The position numbers and the translations under genes are program-made. A DNA stretch of 64,000 nt, taken from IMG/VR virus record IMGVR_UViG_3300049460_000312, positions 186,001-250,000 of that record; one strand, given 5' to 3'. Positions 33,728 through 41,819 of the stretch are shown in pieces. The stretch is from a virus. Positions within the stretch are counted from its first letter, which is position 1; each line of letters begins with the position of its first letter. A model generated the notes under the pieces. It worked only from the letters and a program-made list of their open reading frames with translations. It was not told the origin of the DNA and did no database searches.

Positions 33728-33736
33728 GTTATATGT
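33728..33736 (-). promoter_or_regulatory. Early-type promoter box (ACATATAAC)
   Basis: Minus strand reads CCACATATAACAAACCTG, about 140 bases before the start at 33589. Confidence 0.58.
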
Positions 33737-33775
33737 GGTTGAAAATTATTAGACTTTAATCCAGCGGCATAACAG

Positions 33776-33801
33776 CCAGAGCAGGCGTATGCCCGCTCTG
33801 G
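33776..33801 (-). terminator. Terminator with GGCATAA-type flank
   Basis: CCAGAGCAGGC/GCCCGCTCTGG stem (one mismatch) with GTAT loop after the gene ending at 33811; then CTGTTATGCCGC on the minus strand. Confidence 0.8.
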
Positions 33802-33810
33802 CGAAAGCCT

Positions 33811-34593
33811 TTACTGAACGTGCGCCTGGGCGACCTGCCGGGCGAAATAGACCGTGTGGGTCGACTCCGTCGGATTGCGATCCTTGATACTCGCGATCAC
33901 GCGTACCAGAACCTGTGGTGCTACCGCCATATTCTTGCCTGCGTCCGGAGTGGCATCCATCACAAACGACAGCGACACGCGAATCGACCCGCTGGTCTGG
34001 TTCTGCGCGCAATGCTCGGTGATATACTTCTCATTGTTTTTCAGGCAATGGTAGAGGTAGACACCCAGTTGCTCGACGCTATCGTTCATGCACATCCAGC
34101 CGTCCTGCGCCATGGCCGCAACCATCTCTTCTGTCAACACGGTCATAACAGAATAGTCCATCTCCAGTTGCTTAAGCTCATGCCAGCGGTTCTTCTCGTA
34201 GCCCGCCACATTGCTGTAGTTGGTCACGCGCTGTTCACCCTCCGCTGTGTAATGGGTGGTGGTCACCAGGTTCAGGCGCACCGGCCCCTTGCGGACGCCG
34301 GAGAGTTTGCGGATATGGCTCAGAATCGAAATGCAGGCACTACGCGGATCTTGCGGTTCGCTGATCGCCTGGACATACGAGGACAGATCGATGAAGGGAA
34401 TCGCTCGTGCGCTCGTCTGCTGCATCTCCTCAAGACTGTCAACCACTGATTCCTTGCGATCTTCCGGTACGGTTTCCTTCTTAGTGGCAGGCACTTCACG
34501 AGCACGATCGGGCAAGACATAGCCCGCGATAAACAGCAGCAGGTAGCCGAAGAACAGCCGGATACCGCGCACACACCTGGCGATGGTTTTCAT
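33811..34593 (-). CDS. Membrane-anchored hypothetical protein
   Basis: Protein of 260 residues with an N-terminal membrane segment (about 12-27, LFFGYLLLFIAGYVLP), then a charged linker and a globular domain. Its ATG overlaps the stop of the RlaP-like nucleotidyltransferase gene by 4 bases, so the products may work together, perhaps at the membrane. No catalytic motif recognised. Confidence 0.6.
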   Translation of the reverse strand: MKTIARCVRGIRLFFGYLLLFIAGYVLPDRAREVPATKKETVPEDRKESVVDSLEEMQQTSARAIPFIDLSSYVQAISEPQDPRSACISILSHIRKLSGVRKGPVRLNLVTTTHYTAEGEQRVTNYSNVAGYEKNRWHELKQLEMDYSVMTVLTEEMVAAMAQDGWMCMNDSVEQLGVYLYHCLKNNEKYITEHCAQNQTSGSIRVSLSFVMDATPDAGKNMAVAPQVLVRVIASIKDRNPTESTHTVYFARQVAQAHVQ

Positions 34594-35537
34594 TTGCCTC
34601 CTTCGAGCAACATTTCAGCAAAGCGAGTGTTCAGCCTGTTGATCTGCTTGAGATAGTTTTCCATACTCCGGTCCGCCAGATGCGGCGGGACGATGATCAC
34701 CGGACGGCTCAGGACCAACGGGTGCAGCTTATCGATCACCCGAATACAGGTCGGGTGCCAATAGCTGTGACCGTTCTTGAACAAGCCATCGCGCAGATGC
34801 GGCAACATATTGCGTTGCAGGAACGAGACGTTGACATCCTGACCCACGTCCTGCAGATAGCCGTCGATGAGTTCGGCTAGGGTGAGGGTTTTGTTCAGCA
34901 CCAGCTCGCTCACAAAGCGCTGGCTCGTCACTGCCCAGCCAAGGAACAACCGGTAGATCGCATCCGAGATTTCCGAATGCTTGATCTCACCGCCTGACTT
35001 CATCAAGCCCCGGGCTTTGCTGGCGCGCCCGGCACAGGAATGCCGATAGCGCTCTGCGTCGAACGTAGAGGCTGCGAACGTATCGATCTGCTTGGTAAGG
35101 ACGTCATTGCCCATGAAGTCGATCACGAGGTTGTCGTGCCCGATGCGGAAGTCCAGATTACCCTTGCCGATTTCCCGCACAAAGAAGTCCAGGCTGACGA
35201 AGTTCAACTGCACCTCTTTTTCATCCACGGTGAAGTCTGCGTGCGTGCGTTGAAGCACTGACAGCGTGACTTGGGGCGGCACCGATTCTTCTTCAGCTAC
35301 CTGACGCGTATCGGCGGGGATCATCCGGGCATACTGGGAGATACCGCCCAGATACACCACGTACAGATCGATGTCCGATTCCGGACCCGCATAGCCTTTG
35401 GCCTGTGAGCCGAAAACTCCGGCATAAACCGGACGGATGTGAAAACGATCGCACTGCGCCTGGATCTCACGCATCAACATCCCGTAAAACGCTTCGCCGA
35501 ACTGACGTTCGAACGTCTTGTTATCGAAAAGCCCCAT
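34590..35537 (-). CDS. RlaP-like nucleotidyltransferase A
   Basis: Protein of 315 residues. The metal-binding signature is VFGSQAKGYAGPESDIDLYV (GS at 43-44, Asp55 and Asp57), followed by VVYLGG; further on, LNFVSLDFFVREIGKGN matches the helix-plus-GN block of the RlaP/YcgL family (Pfam nucleotidyltransferase seen beside RNA ligases). Such enzymes are thought to add nucleotides during RNA repair, but the substrate is unproven. ATG 35537 has GAGGGTGG upstream. It forms a pair with the related gene at 35591 and is coupled to a membrane protein gene downstream. Confidence 0.7.
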   Translation of the reverse strand: MGLFDNKTFERQFGEAFYGMLMREIQAQCDRFHIRPVYAGVFGSQAKGYAGPESDIDLYVVYLGGISQYARMIPADTRQVAEEESVPPQVTLSVLQRTHADFTVDEKEVQLNFVSLDFFVREIGKGNLDFRIGHDNLVIDFMGNDVLTKQIDTFAASTFDAERYRHSCAGRASKARGLMKSGGEIKHSEISDAIYRLFLGWAVTSQRFVSELVLNKTLTLAELIDGYLQDVGQDVNVSFLQRNMLPHLRDGLFKNGHSYWHPTCIRVIDKLHPLVLSRPVIIVPPHLADRSMENYLKQINRLNTRFAEMLLEGGK

Positions 35538-35566
35538 ACCACCCTCAATGTGTTCAGATGTTAAAC

Positions 35567-35585
35567 GGGCCGCGCGAGGCGGCCC
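35567..35585 (-). terminator. Hairpin between tandem nucleotidyltransferase genes
   Basis: GGGCCGC/GCGGCCC stem between the two genes. No U-tract; likely a partial terminator or processing site that sets their ratio. Confidence 0.5.
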
Positions 35586-35590
35586 GGGTC

Positions 35591-36529
35591 TCATGCAGCC
35601 AACAACTCCGTCGGCGGCGTTTCGGCTTTGCTCTTGCCGTTACGCTCGTCTTCGTGATCGAGCAACTCCTGGTAGAGGTCGATCATTTCGCGAGTTTCTT
35701 CGGGCAGGTTCGGATACTGCTTCGGATGCTCGCGCAGGTAGTCCGTCGCCAGACGCAGTACGCGGCCGGTGAACTGCCTGAGCAGGCTGACGGCGTTCTC
35801 GTTGATGCCCTGCGGCATGTCGAACGGGCTACGTTCGGTACGCGCACGAATCACGCCCGTGACTTCCCGAAGAAAGCCTTCGGACATCGAGGTGGCCCAA
35901 TTGGCACGATTCATTTCGATCAGTTCCTGAATCGTACGGCAATGCTGCTTGTCGCCATCCAGGTAGGCGAGCATGCGGTGCGCCGACCAGAGCGTACCGA
36001 GGTAAGTGCGTTCCTGCTTGTACTCACGGCCATGATCGTCAATGGCTTGTAGCGTGCGCATACCGTTGGTGATATGTTCACCGCAGCGATGCACCAGGTT
36101 CGGCAACAGGAAATAATCCTGCGCGATGTCCTCGAACAGGAACCGTACCTGAGCGTTGTCCGCGGCGAAGCGTTCGTACGCCATCAGCGAGAAGGTGCTC
36201 GCATTCATGATGCCGCGCAAGAGACTACGCATATCCAGCAGCGATACCATGATCTGCCAGCCGAGCTCCCGCGACATCTGCGTGGAGAGCTTGGCGAGCT
36301 TGTCGCGCCGGTCATCCAGCGTGCCTTCGAAAATCGGCGCGTTGGACATGTTCAGGTAGTCCGAGACGGGTCGGTTCAGCAGGAAGCAGATGTCCGTGTC
36401 GGAGTTCGGGTCATTGAAGCCGCGCAGGATCGATCCGTGGATCGTCGCTGCCGTTACTTCCAGTCCCAGGTGACGAGAGACTAGGGCGGTGGCTTCAGCA
36501 AGTCGTTGCTTTTTGAGTTGTTCGTTCAT
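35591..36529 (-). CDS. RlaP-like nucleotidyltransferase B
   Basis: Protein of 312 residues. The signature TIHGSILRGFNDPNSDTDIC (GS at 32-33, Asp44, Asp46) and the following FLLNRPVSDYL match the same superfamily as the next gene; MVSLLDMRSLLRGIMNASTF fits the helix-and-N block. Overall length and layout match gene A, so the two are probably diverged paralogues. An early-type promoter box lies about 55 bases upstream. Substrate unknown; tRNA or other RNA 3' ends are one possibility. Confidence 0.65.
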   Translation of the reverse strand: MNEQLKKQRLAEATALVSRHLGLEVTAATIHGSILRGFNDPNSDTDICFLLNRPVSDYLNMSNAPIFEGTLDDRRDKLAKLSTQMSRELGWQIMVSLLDMRSLLRGIMNASTFSLMAYERFAADNAQVRFLFEDIAQDYFLLPNLVHRCGEHITNGMRTLQAIDDHGREYKQERTYLGTLWSAHRMLAYLDGDKQHCRTIQELIEMNRANWATSMSEGFLREVTGVIRARTERSPFDMPQGINENAVSLLRQFTGRVLRLATDYLREHPKQYPNLPEETREMIDLYQELLDHEDERNGKSKAETPPTELLAA

Positions 36530-36582
36530 TTTGGTATCCTCGATGTGGTTTTTGGCAATAGACCTAGATCCATTCTACGTTT

Positions 36583-36591
36583 GTGATATGT
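36583..36591 (-). promoter_or_regulatory. Early-type promoter box (ACATATCAC)
   Basis: Minus strand reads GACACATATCACAAACGTAG, upstream of the nucleotidyltransferase start at 36529. The downstream AACGTAGA also appears after the box at 48986. Confidence 0.62.
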
Positions 36592-36658
36592 GTCTGAAAC
36601 TAAGTCCAGATCACCATCCAAGCCAGTTGCTCACAACAAGGACACCGTGCTGTATTTT

Positions 36659-36681
36659 CTAATTACTTACAACTATCCTAC
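36659..36681 (-). promoter_or_regulatory. Repeated box GTAGGATAGTTGTAA (copy 2)
   Basis: Minus strand reads GTAGGATAGTTGTAAGTAAT, directly after the stop of the gene ending at 36682 and about 70 bases before the early box at 36583. The 36541-36660 gap holds no gene. Confidence 0.5.
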
Positions 36682-37089
36682 TCAGAAATATATCTGGATA
36701 GAATGACCGTCTGCTTCCCGGTGCAGTGTATCGGTATTATGCAACCGCATCGAGACCACGCCGTGACAGCCCTTGGCATTGTCCTTCGCCCATTGGCTTG
36801 TGACCTTCTCAAAGCCCGCGTACGTGCAGAACCACAGGCGTTCGTCACTGTTGTTGACGGTCTTGATCACGCCCTTCTCGTAAAAGGCTTCAGAAGTCAC
36901 GACGTCGAAGATATCGCTGACTTCCGGACTCATCTCGGGATCGGTATCACCCCAGTAAGCGAGTAGGATAGCGATGATCAAGCGAAAGTTATCGCGTAGC
37001 TCAGCCTGCGAGCGAGCGCGACCGACGCCGTAGAGCAAAGCCCGTGTGTAGATCTTGTTGTTCGGTGTGATAAGGTGAAGGAAAGCCAT
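36682..37089 (-). CDS. Hypothetical protein
   Basis: Protein of 135 residues from ATG 37089; no good ribosome site, and an in-frame TTG nine bases upstream is an alternative. Mixed helical composition. Starts 16 bases after the HTH protein gene ends, so probably same transcript. No family recognised. Confidence 0.5.
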   Translation of the reverse strand: MAFLHLITPNNKIYTRALLYGVGRARSQAELRDNFRLIIAILLAYWGDTDPEMSPEVSDIFDVVTSEAFYEKGVIKTVNNSDERLWFCTYAGFEKVTSQWAKDNAKGCHGVVSMRLHNTDTLHREADGHSIQIYF

Positions 37090-37105
37090 AGTAAGCAATA
37101 AAAGG

Positions 37106-37513
37106 TTAAGTTTCCCAGGGACGAGGGCACGCTACCCCAAGCGCGCGTTTTCTTTGCAGTTCGTCCCGCCGTTTTGTTTCTTTGATACAAATCTGTCGCA
37201 CCCGCTGATATGAGATATCCAACGCCTGCGCAATCCTGCGATACGTGTAGCCCCGGATGTTGTGCTGAATGACGATGTGACCAAATAACTGCGCCACGCA
37301 ATACACGCTGGTCTGTAAGCCGGTTTCCTTTCTCGCCACAAGCATGTTCTCCCGCGTACGGACTACCCACTCTTTCTGAGCGGACGTCAGTAATGGGGAA
37401 AGCTCTTGCTCCAGCTTATTCAGCTTGACCAGAATCTCGTCAAAACGCTGCAGATGAAAAGACTTACGCTCGTTGAGCTGCTCCATGGTTAGGGAATGGG
37501 GCTTAGCGATCAT
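37106..37513 (-). CDS. HTH protein, sigma region 4-like
   Basis: Protein of 135 residues. The C-terminal half has GYTYRRIAQALDISYQRVRQ then ICIKETKRRDEL (about 86-120), which reads like the helix-turn-helix of sigma factor region 4 or related regulators (G.TY.EIA..L.IS..RVRQI). The N-terminal half is helical (FDEILVKLNKLEQELSPL) and may dimerise. GAGGAAG precedes the ATG. It could regulate phage or host promoters; the target is unknown. Confidence 0.6.
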   Translation of the reverse strand: MIAKPHSLTMEQLNERKSFHLQRFDEILVKLNKLEQELSPLLTSAQKEWVVRTRENMLVARKETGLQTSVYCVAQLFGHIVIQHNIRGYTYRRIAQALDISYQRVRQICIKETKRRDELQRKRALGVACPRPWET

Positions 37514-37686
37514 CGTTCTTCCTCATGTGGGTGCATGCGATAAAATAACCCTCCGAGTAAGAATTAGCAGCGCGCCCGCATTCTGTAGCCGCCACAACCC
37601 AATCCCGGTGGCTAGTTACATTCCATTTAACCTGGGTCGCTGTTCAGCTCGTTGGTTGAGGAAGTGCCGGTAACGCCCGCAGTACC

Positions 37687-37756
37687 TGCTCTGGTAGTAG
37701 ATTGGAATAACGCCGGTTACGACCCGGAAAAGTGGGTTCGATTCCCATCCAGGCAG
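37687..37756 (+). tRNA. tRNA-like element, possibly tRNA-Arg(ACG), degenerate
   Basis: Plus-strand stretch with a good T-arm (GTGGG-TTCGATT-CCCAT), then CCAGGCA which can pair with TGC(T)CTGG at the left end with one bulge. It keeps TA at positions 8-9, GG in the D-loop and a 4-bp anticodon stem (CCGG/CCGG) with loop TTACGAC. D-stem pairing is poor, so it may be a decayed tRNA or mimic. Opposite strand to neighbours; no encoded CCA. The rest of the 37514-37770 gap holds no gene. Confidence 0.35.
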
Positions 37757-37782
37757 TGTCACAGCAAAAAAAAAAATAAAGC

Positions 37783-37802
37783 AGGGAGGCCGAAGCCTCC
37801 CT
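37783..37802 (-). terminator. Intrinsic terminator with U-tract
   Basis: AGGGAGGC/GCCTCCCT stem with CGAA loop after the gene ending at 37815; preceded by GGCATAA and followed by GCTTTATTTTTTTTTTT on the minus strand. Confidence 0.85.
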
Positions 37803-37814
37803 TTATGCCGCTGA

Positions 37815-38165
37815 TTACCAGTAACGGGCATCCCCGGGCTTCTCGTACACCTGCACCTCGTGGTCTGCGTTACGCGTGTAGCGATGCAGTTCTTTCGAGA
37901 CCTGTTGACGATAAGTCCGTTCTGCCGTATTGCGATAGCTCCAGGGCACACTCGCGTGAAGGTATTCCTTGGTCAGGCAATCGCCGCGCTTCTTGCGAAG
38001 TTTGGCGTACTCGACTTTGGACAGCATTTCCTGCGCCGCCTTCCATCCGCCCGATGCGACTGGAATCCAGTGCAGATCCCACAGATAACCGCCGTCCACC
38101 GGACGGGAGTTATCGATGCAGTATTCGAGTGTACGGCTGGCGTTGCTGCGATAGGTGCGAGACAT
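37815..38165 (-). CDS. Hypothetical basic protein
   Basis: Protein of 116 residues from ATG 38165 (CGGAG site). Rich in Arg, Tyr and Trp; basic segments (KLRKKRGDC, KELHRYTRNADHE). Might bind nucleic acid, but no motif was recognised. Confidence 0.58.
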   Translation of the reverse strand: MSRTYRSNASRTLEYCIDNSRPVDGGYLWDLHWIPVASGGWKAAQEMLSKVEYAKLRKKRGDCLTKEYLHASVPWSYRNTAERTYRQQVSKELHRYTRNADHEVQVYEKPGDARYW

Positions 38166-38256
38166 GGTTTTCTCCGAATGAAGGGCACATTCGGGTACTG
38201 GCATGCCAGCGTGTGGCGACGTGATACATGAGAGACTCCAAAGTTGGACTACAGTA

Positions 38257-38928
38257 TTACAGGTCGTGAAGCATCGCGATCAGTTCCTGATACTGGGCAC
38301 GCGTCCAGCTCGCCAGCATCTGGTGCTGGGTGTTGTCTGCCTGCAGCTCTTCACGGAATTCGATCGTGCTGGCGTCACCATTCAATAACTTGGCGACACC
38401 ATTCGAAAACGGTGTGGTGGTGCAGCCGAGCCATTGGCTGAAGTGGAAGAGCCAGTAGCATTCGCCAATCGTCAGCGGCAGCGGTTCCTTGCTGTTAAAG
38501 CGCTGATGAAACAGCGCGGTGTGACGTGTGGTCGGCGCTGTCTGGTAGTTGGTGAACACGTTCTTGCGAGCGTACTCGGCGAGCAGGAAGCGATCGAAGT
38601 CCGGATCGTTCGAAGCGATCAAACGCATGACTTCGTTGCTGCCCATATACAGATCGCGCGCCAGGTGACTCGGCACACAGACGAGGTAACGAGCGACTTT
38701 CACGTTGGCAGCGAGGGTATCGAACATCTCGTAGATACCGAGCTGCAGCGTGTGACGGGTCATCTCGACGTGTTCGAGATCGCGCTGTTCTTCAAGCGAC
38801 AGGGTGTTCCAGTTCGCAGGACGCGGGCGCGTGACCAGCGCGCCACGACTGGCCGCGCTGCGCTGAATCGCTTGTTCGAACTTTTCAGCCAGCGCCTTGG
38901 TCTTTTCTTGGGTGGTGATGATGCTCAT
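38257..38928 (-). CDS. Hypothetical protein
   Basis: Protein of 223 residues from ATG 38928 with a strong AAGGAG site. Helical and globular, no membrane segment, contains ARYLVCVPSHLARDLYMGSN. Unrecognised. It is followed by a 90-base gap before the next gene at 38165. Confidence 0.6.
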   Translation of the reverse strand: MSIITTQEKTKALAEKFEQAIQRSAASRGALVTRPRPANWNTLSLEEQRDLEHVEMTRHTLQLGIYEMFDTLAANVKVARYLVCVPSHLARDLYMGSNEVMRLIASNDPDFDRFLLAEYARKNVFTNYQTAPTTRHTALFHQRFNSKEPLPLTIGECYWLFHFSQWLGCTTTPFSNGVAKLLNGDASTIEFREELQADNTQHQMLASWTRAQYQELIAMLHDL

Positions 38929-38977
38929 GGTAAAACTCCTTTGTGGTGAGAGAACAGAGGGATTGAACGGCATAAAG

Positions 38978-38999
38978 GCCCAGAGCCAAAGCCCTGGGC
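38978..38999 (-). terminator. Terminator with GGCATAA flank
   Basis: GCCCAG/CTGGGC stem extended by GC pairs, after the gene ending at 39008; then CTTTATGCCG on the minus strand. Confidence 0.75.
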
Positions 39000-39007
39000 A
39001 GACAGCA

Positions 39008-39361
39008 TTACAGGAACACCAGTAGCACGTGTGCCGTGGCCGGATTCTCCAGCACCGTGATGACGAGCTCATACCCCGCTTCAGGATGCTGCGCCAGCGC
39101 CCACTTGCTGCTGGTGGCGCGCAAGCCCGTGCGACCGAAGGTGAGCGGCTTGAGGAGGTCGAACGGCAGCACGACGTTACCCTGCTTCTCGGCCGCCTGC
39201 AGGTACGCCAGCGTATCGGTCACCAGCTCCTGGATGTTCAACGACGTGCCACGAAAATCGATGGTGGCGACGTCCAGCTGCAGCGCGTCGTGCTGATGGA
39301 CCAGCTGGACGTCATGAGGGTCGGGGATGATCTGATGCAGATCGATAACAGCAATACTCAC
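39008..39361 (-). CDS. Hypothetical protein, GTG start
   Basis: Protein of 117 residues. Start is GTG 39361 with CAGGAG ten bases upstream. Globular, hydrophobic C-terminus (ELVITVLENPATAHVLLVFL). A run of ten G residues (39378-39387) separates it from the next gene, a site prone to length variation. Function unknown. Confidence 0.55.
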   Translation of the reverse strand: MSIAVIDLHQIIPDPHDVQLVHQHDALQLDVATIDFRGTSLNIQELVTDTLAYLQAAEKQGNVVLPFDLLKPLTFGRTGLRATSSKWALAQHPEAGYELVITVLENPATAHVLLVFL

Positions 39362-39387
39362 GGGGAAGACTCCTGGAGGGGGGGGGG

Positions 39388-39717
39388 TTAGAGCAGACAG
39401 CGTTTGAGCGTGGGATTGGAAATCAGACGACCCTTCACCTTGCCTTGTTGTGCCAGTTCAGCCGCTGCCGTGTGTTCACCTAACAGCACGACGAACTTGC
39501 CTTCAAATTTGGCGAACACAGGTTCCCGATAGAAGAGCTTGGCGCGCACCCGGTCAGTCAGCTTGTCCCGAGGTTCCACATTGGCTTGGTGCGACAACGC
39601 AGCCTGCGGGACTTCCACCGCCGGTGCCATGGCCAGATGAGCCAGCACTGCCTCAGCATTGTACTGGTGACCCTTGAACGCGATAAATGGCTTGGCCTTC
39701 AGAGTGAGGGTAGTCAT
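39388..39717 (-). CDS. Hypothetical protein
   Basis: Protein of 109 residues. The C-terminal part EPVFAKFEGKFVVLLGEHTA then AAELAQQGKVKGRLISNPTLK looks like a small alpha/beta fold. Ribosome site AAAGGAAAT. The stop directly abuts the G10 tract. No family recognised. Confidence 0.58.
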   Translation of the reverse strand: MTTLTLKAKPFIAFKGHQYNAEAVLAHLAMAPAVEVPQAALSHQANVEPRDKLTDRVRAKLFYREPVFAKFEGKFVVLLGEHTAAAELAQQGKVKGRLISNPTLKRCLL

Positions 39718-39746
39718 GATTTCCTTTGGAAGTTAAGGCGAATTAC

Positions 39747-41093
39747 TCAGACACTGAGCGTGTCTGCTTTGCTACGAAACACTTCGTCAGCAGCAGGCGT
39801 CGATGACGTGACAGCCTGCACAAAACCTTCTGGGTCGTCCTCGTGCTCACTGAAGAAGGCGCTGATGTCGCAGGCCCGCAGCGAGCGCTCAATGGGCGTA
39901 TACGCCGGCCAGGAGCGTCCGTAGGACTTCTCGTAATACTCCATGATCGAGCGGGGTTCCATCCGACCCACTTCAATCAGACACGTCACGCGACCCGGGC
40001 GATACAGAGCAGGATCAATCTGCTCCAGATGGTTGGTGGTGAAAATCACCACGCAATCCGTGACCTCTGTGGGTGACTGCAGACTCGCCAGCATGCGACC
40101 CAAAACCGGATCATCGTCCATGATGAATTCACCAGGCTTTGGTTCAGTTTTCTGACGCTTACGCAGCCCCTGCATATAGGTGTCGAAATCATCCATCAAA
40201 AGGACAGGCACTTCCCCTTCAGTGATGTTCTCGCGCGCGGCGTAGACCATCTCGGAGAGCAGTACCGGATTGTGTCCGGAGCTGCTGATGGCGTTGACCA
40301 CAAAAAGCGAAGTCCGTAAACGCCAGGCGATATACTCCGCCAGTGCGGACTTACCGGTGCCGGGCTCACCATACAGCATGATCACGAGCTTGTGCGGGAA
40401 GTCCATCCTATTCTTCTTCTCGCGATGCCGAAGAAAAGTATCGATAGCTTCATCGATCTGCTGCTTGACCTTGTGGTCCAGTGCTAGAATGGGTAGCCCG
40501 GTAAAATTACGCTGACGCATGGCTTTAGGCTCAGCGCTCGACCACGGCGGCGTGATCAACTGATAGATACCAGGCACGGTATATTCACGCGCACTTTCAC
40601 CCAGCACCTCCAGAATCCGCTTGCGATGCATGCGCAGCGAGGTCAATGACAGGGTGATGATGCGGCGTTGCTTCTCGCCCTTTTGCTGCTGTTCCTGCCG
40701 CCGCGACACCCAGATCCAGGCGCCAGCATAATAGAAGAAGAAACCGCCATCGGCCAGCGTCTCAGCGAGCCGTTTCTTACGGGTGGTGAGGCGCGCGGTC
40801 GAACGTTGTCCGGAGATCCGTTTCTGGAGCGCATGCTCAAACTTCTCTGCCACCATCTGGATCATGGTGCGACCATCATCGTAGTCGTACTCGATGTAAT
40901 ACGTGAAGACCACGAAGCGACGGGCAGCGAACCAGAACTTCTTGGGTAAGCCCCGCGCGAAATACGCAATCGATGCAAAGATGGACGCTGTCGCTGCCCC
41001 GGCGATAAGCGGATTACCATTCAGCGCACTGGAGACCCAGCCCGTGAACATACCTACTAACTGCTGGACCTGCATAAGGGAGCTTGAAATCAT
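39747..41093 (-). CDS. Membrane-anchored BCS1-like AAA ATPase
   Basis: Protein of 448 residues. One membrane segment lies at about 29-47, followed by a domain of about 150 residues and then the AAA module: Walker A GEPGTGKS (242-249), Walker B VPVLLMDDFD (Asp301/302), sensor FTTNHLEQIDPALYRPGRV (Asn354; Arg365 and Arg368 as finger candidates). TM plus AAA in this order is the BCS1 layout; mitochondrial BCS1 translocates a folded protein, and bacterial relatives occur in defence loci. Here it may remodel or extract membrane or protein complexes. All catalytic residues look intact. Confidence 0.8.
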   Translation of the reverse strand: MISSSLMQVQQLVGMFTGWVSSALNGNPLIAGAATASIFASIAYFARGLPKKFWFAARRFVVFTYYIEYDYDDGRTMIQMVAEKFEHALQKRISGQRSTARLTTRKKRLAETLADGGFFFYYAGAWIWVSRRQEQQQKGEKQRRIITLSLTSLRMHRKRILEVLGESAREYTVPGIYQLITPPWSSAEPKAMRQRNFTGLPILALDHKVKQQIDEAIDTFLRHREKKNRMDFPHKLVIMLYGEPGTGKSALAEYIAWRLRTSLFVVNAISSSGHNPVLLSEMVYAARENITEGEVPVLLMDDFDTYMQGLRKRQKTEPKPGEFIMDDDPVLGRMLASLQSPTEVTDCVVIFTTNHLEQIDPALYRPGRVTCLIEVGRMEPRSIMEYYEKSYGRSWPAYTPIERSLRACDISAFFSEHEDDPEGFVQAVTSSTPAADEVFRSKADTLSV

Positions 41094-41163
41094 GTTGTTC
41101 TCACAGGGGATATTAGGATTGGTCTACTAACAAATCCCCTTGGTCGGTAAAAAGACGGCATAA

Positions 41164-41185
41164 GAGGCGGGTTACCCCGCCCCTC
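41164..41185 (-). terminator. Terminator with GGCATAA flank
   Basis: GAGGCGGG/CCCGCCCCTC stem after the gene ending at 41190; then TCTTATGCCG on the minus strand. Confidence 0.75.
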
Positions 41186-41189
41186 ATGT

Positions 41190-41789
41190 TTAAGCCGCCA
41201 TGGCTTCGTAGCTGTAGTCCAACGTGAGACTGAGTACCGATTTGCCAGCCACCATAAAGGCGACGTGCATGCCGGTCTGTGTGGGCGTGAAGCGCACGTG
41301 ATGCGGCGTGGTCGCGTCTTTCGGCTTGACTGACGTTCGCAGGGCTTTAAAACCTTCCACAGCGTAATGGGAAAAGCGCGGATTGGCCATCAGCACTTCA
41401 TGCGCCTTAGCCCACTCCACACTCTTACCGAGCAGTGACAAGTCATGCTTGCGTGGCACCACAGGCTCACGTACCACGTCGGTATAGACCGCCAGACTCT
41501 CACCACGTTCAGCCACCAGCACATTCACCACCTGAGAGACCGTCTCGTTTGAGCACAACGCAATGCGCAGTACTGGCACGCTCGTATGTTCGCGACTCTC
41601 CCAGGTCTGGATATGGAAGCCGCGTGTCTTGGCCTGTTTCCACAAACGATCCAGCGCATCCCACAGCGCACGCATGACCAGACCGTTATCGAACTCGTGA
41701 TCGAATCCCGCATCCCGGAATGTGTACATCAATTCCATTACATCCTTGAACTGCTTGCCGTTAAAGGCTTTGAGCTTACTCGTGGTCAT
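41190..41789 (-). CDS. Hypothetical protein
   Basis: Protein of 199 residues, globular, with two halves of mixed helices and strands. No membrane segment or catalytic signature found. It lies 30 bases after the end of a paralogue-family gene and likely shares its transcript. Confidence 0.58.
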   Translation of the reverse strand: MTTSKLKAFNGKQFKDVMELMYTFRDAGFDHEFDNGLVMRALWDALDRLWKQAKTRGFHIQTWESREHTSVPVLRIALCSNETVSQVVNVLVAERGESLAVYTDVVREPVVPRKHDLSLLGKSVEWAKAHEVLMANPRFSHYAVEGFKALRTSVKPKDATTPHHVRFTPTQTGMHVAFMVAGKSVLSLTLDYSYEAMAA

Positions 41790-41819
41790 GGCGGTCTAGT
41801 CCTCAAAGACTACATCCAG

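Noticed and set aside
37520-37770. A second tRNA upstream of the tRNA-like element (D-arm-like CAGCTCGTTGGTTGAGG near 37640)
   Set aside because: It has a D-arm look-alike but I could not find a matching anticodon and T-arm at tRNA spacing.
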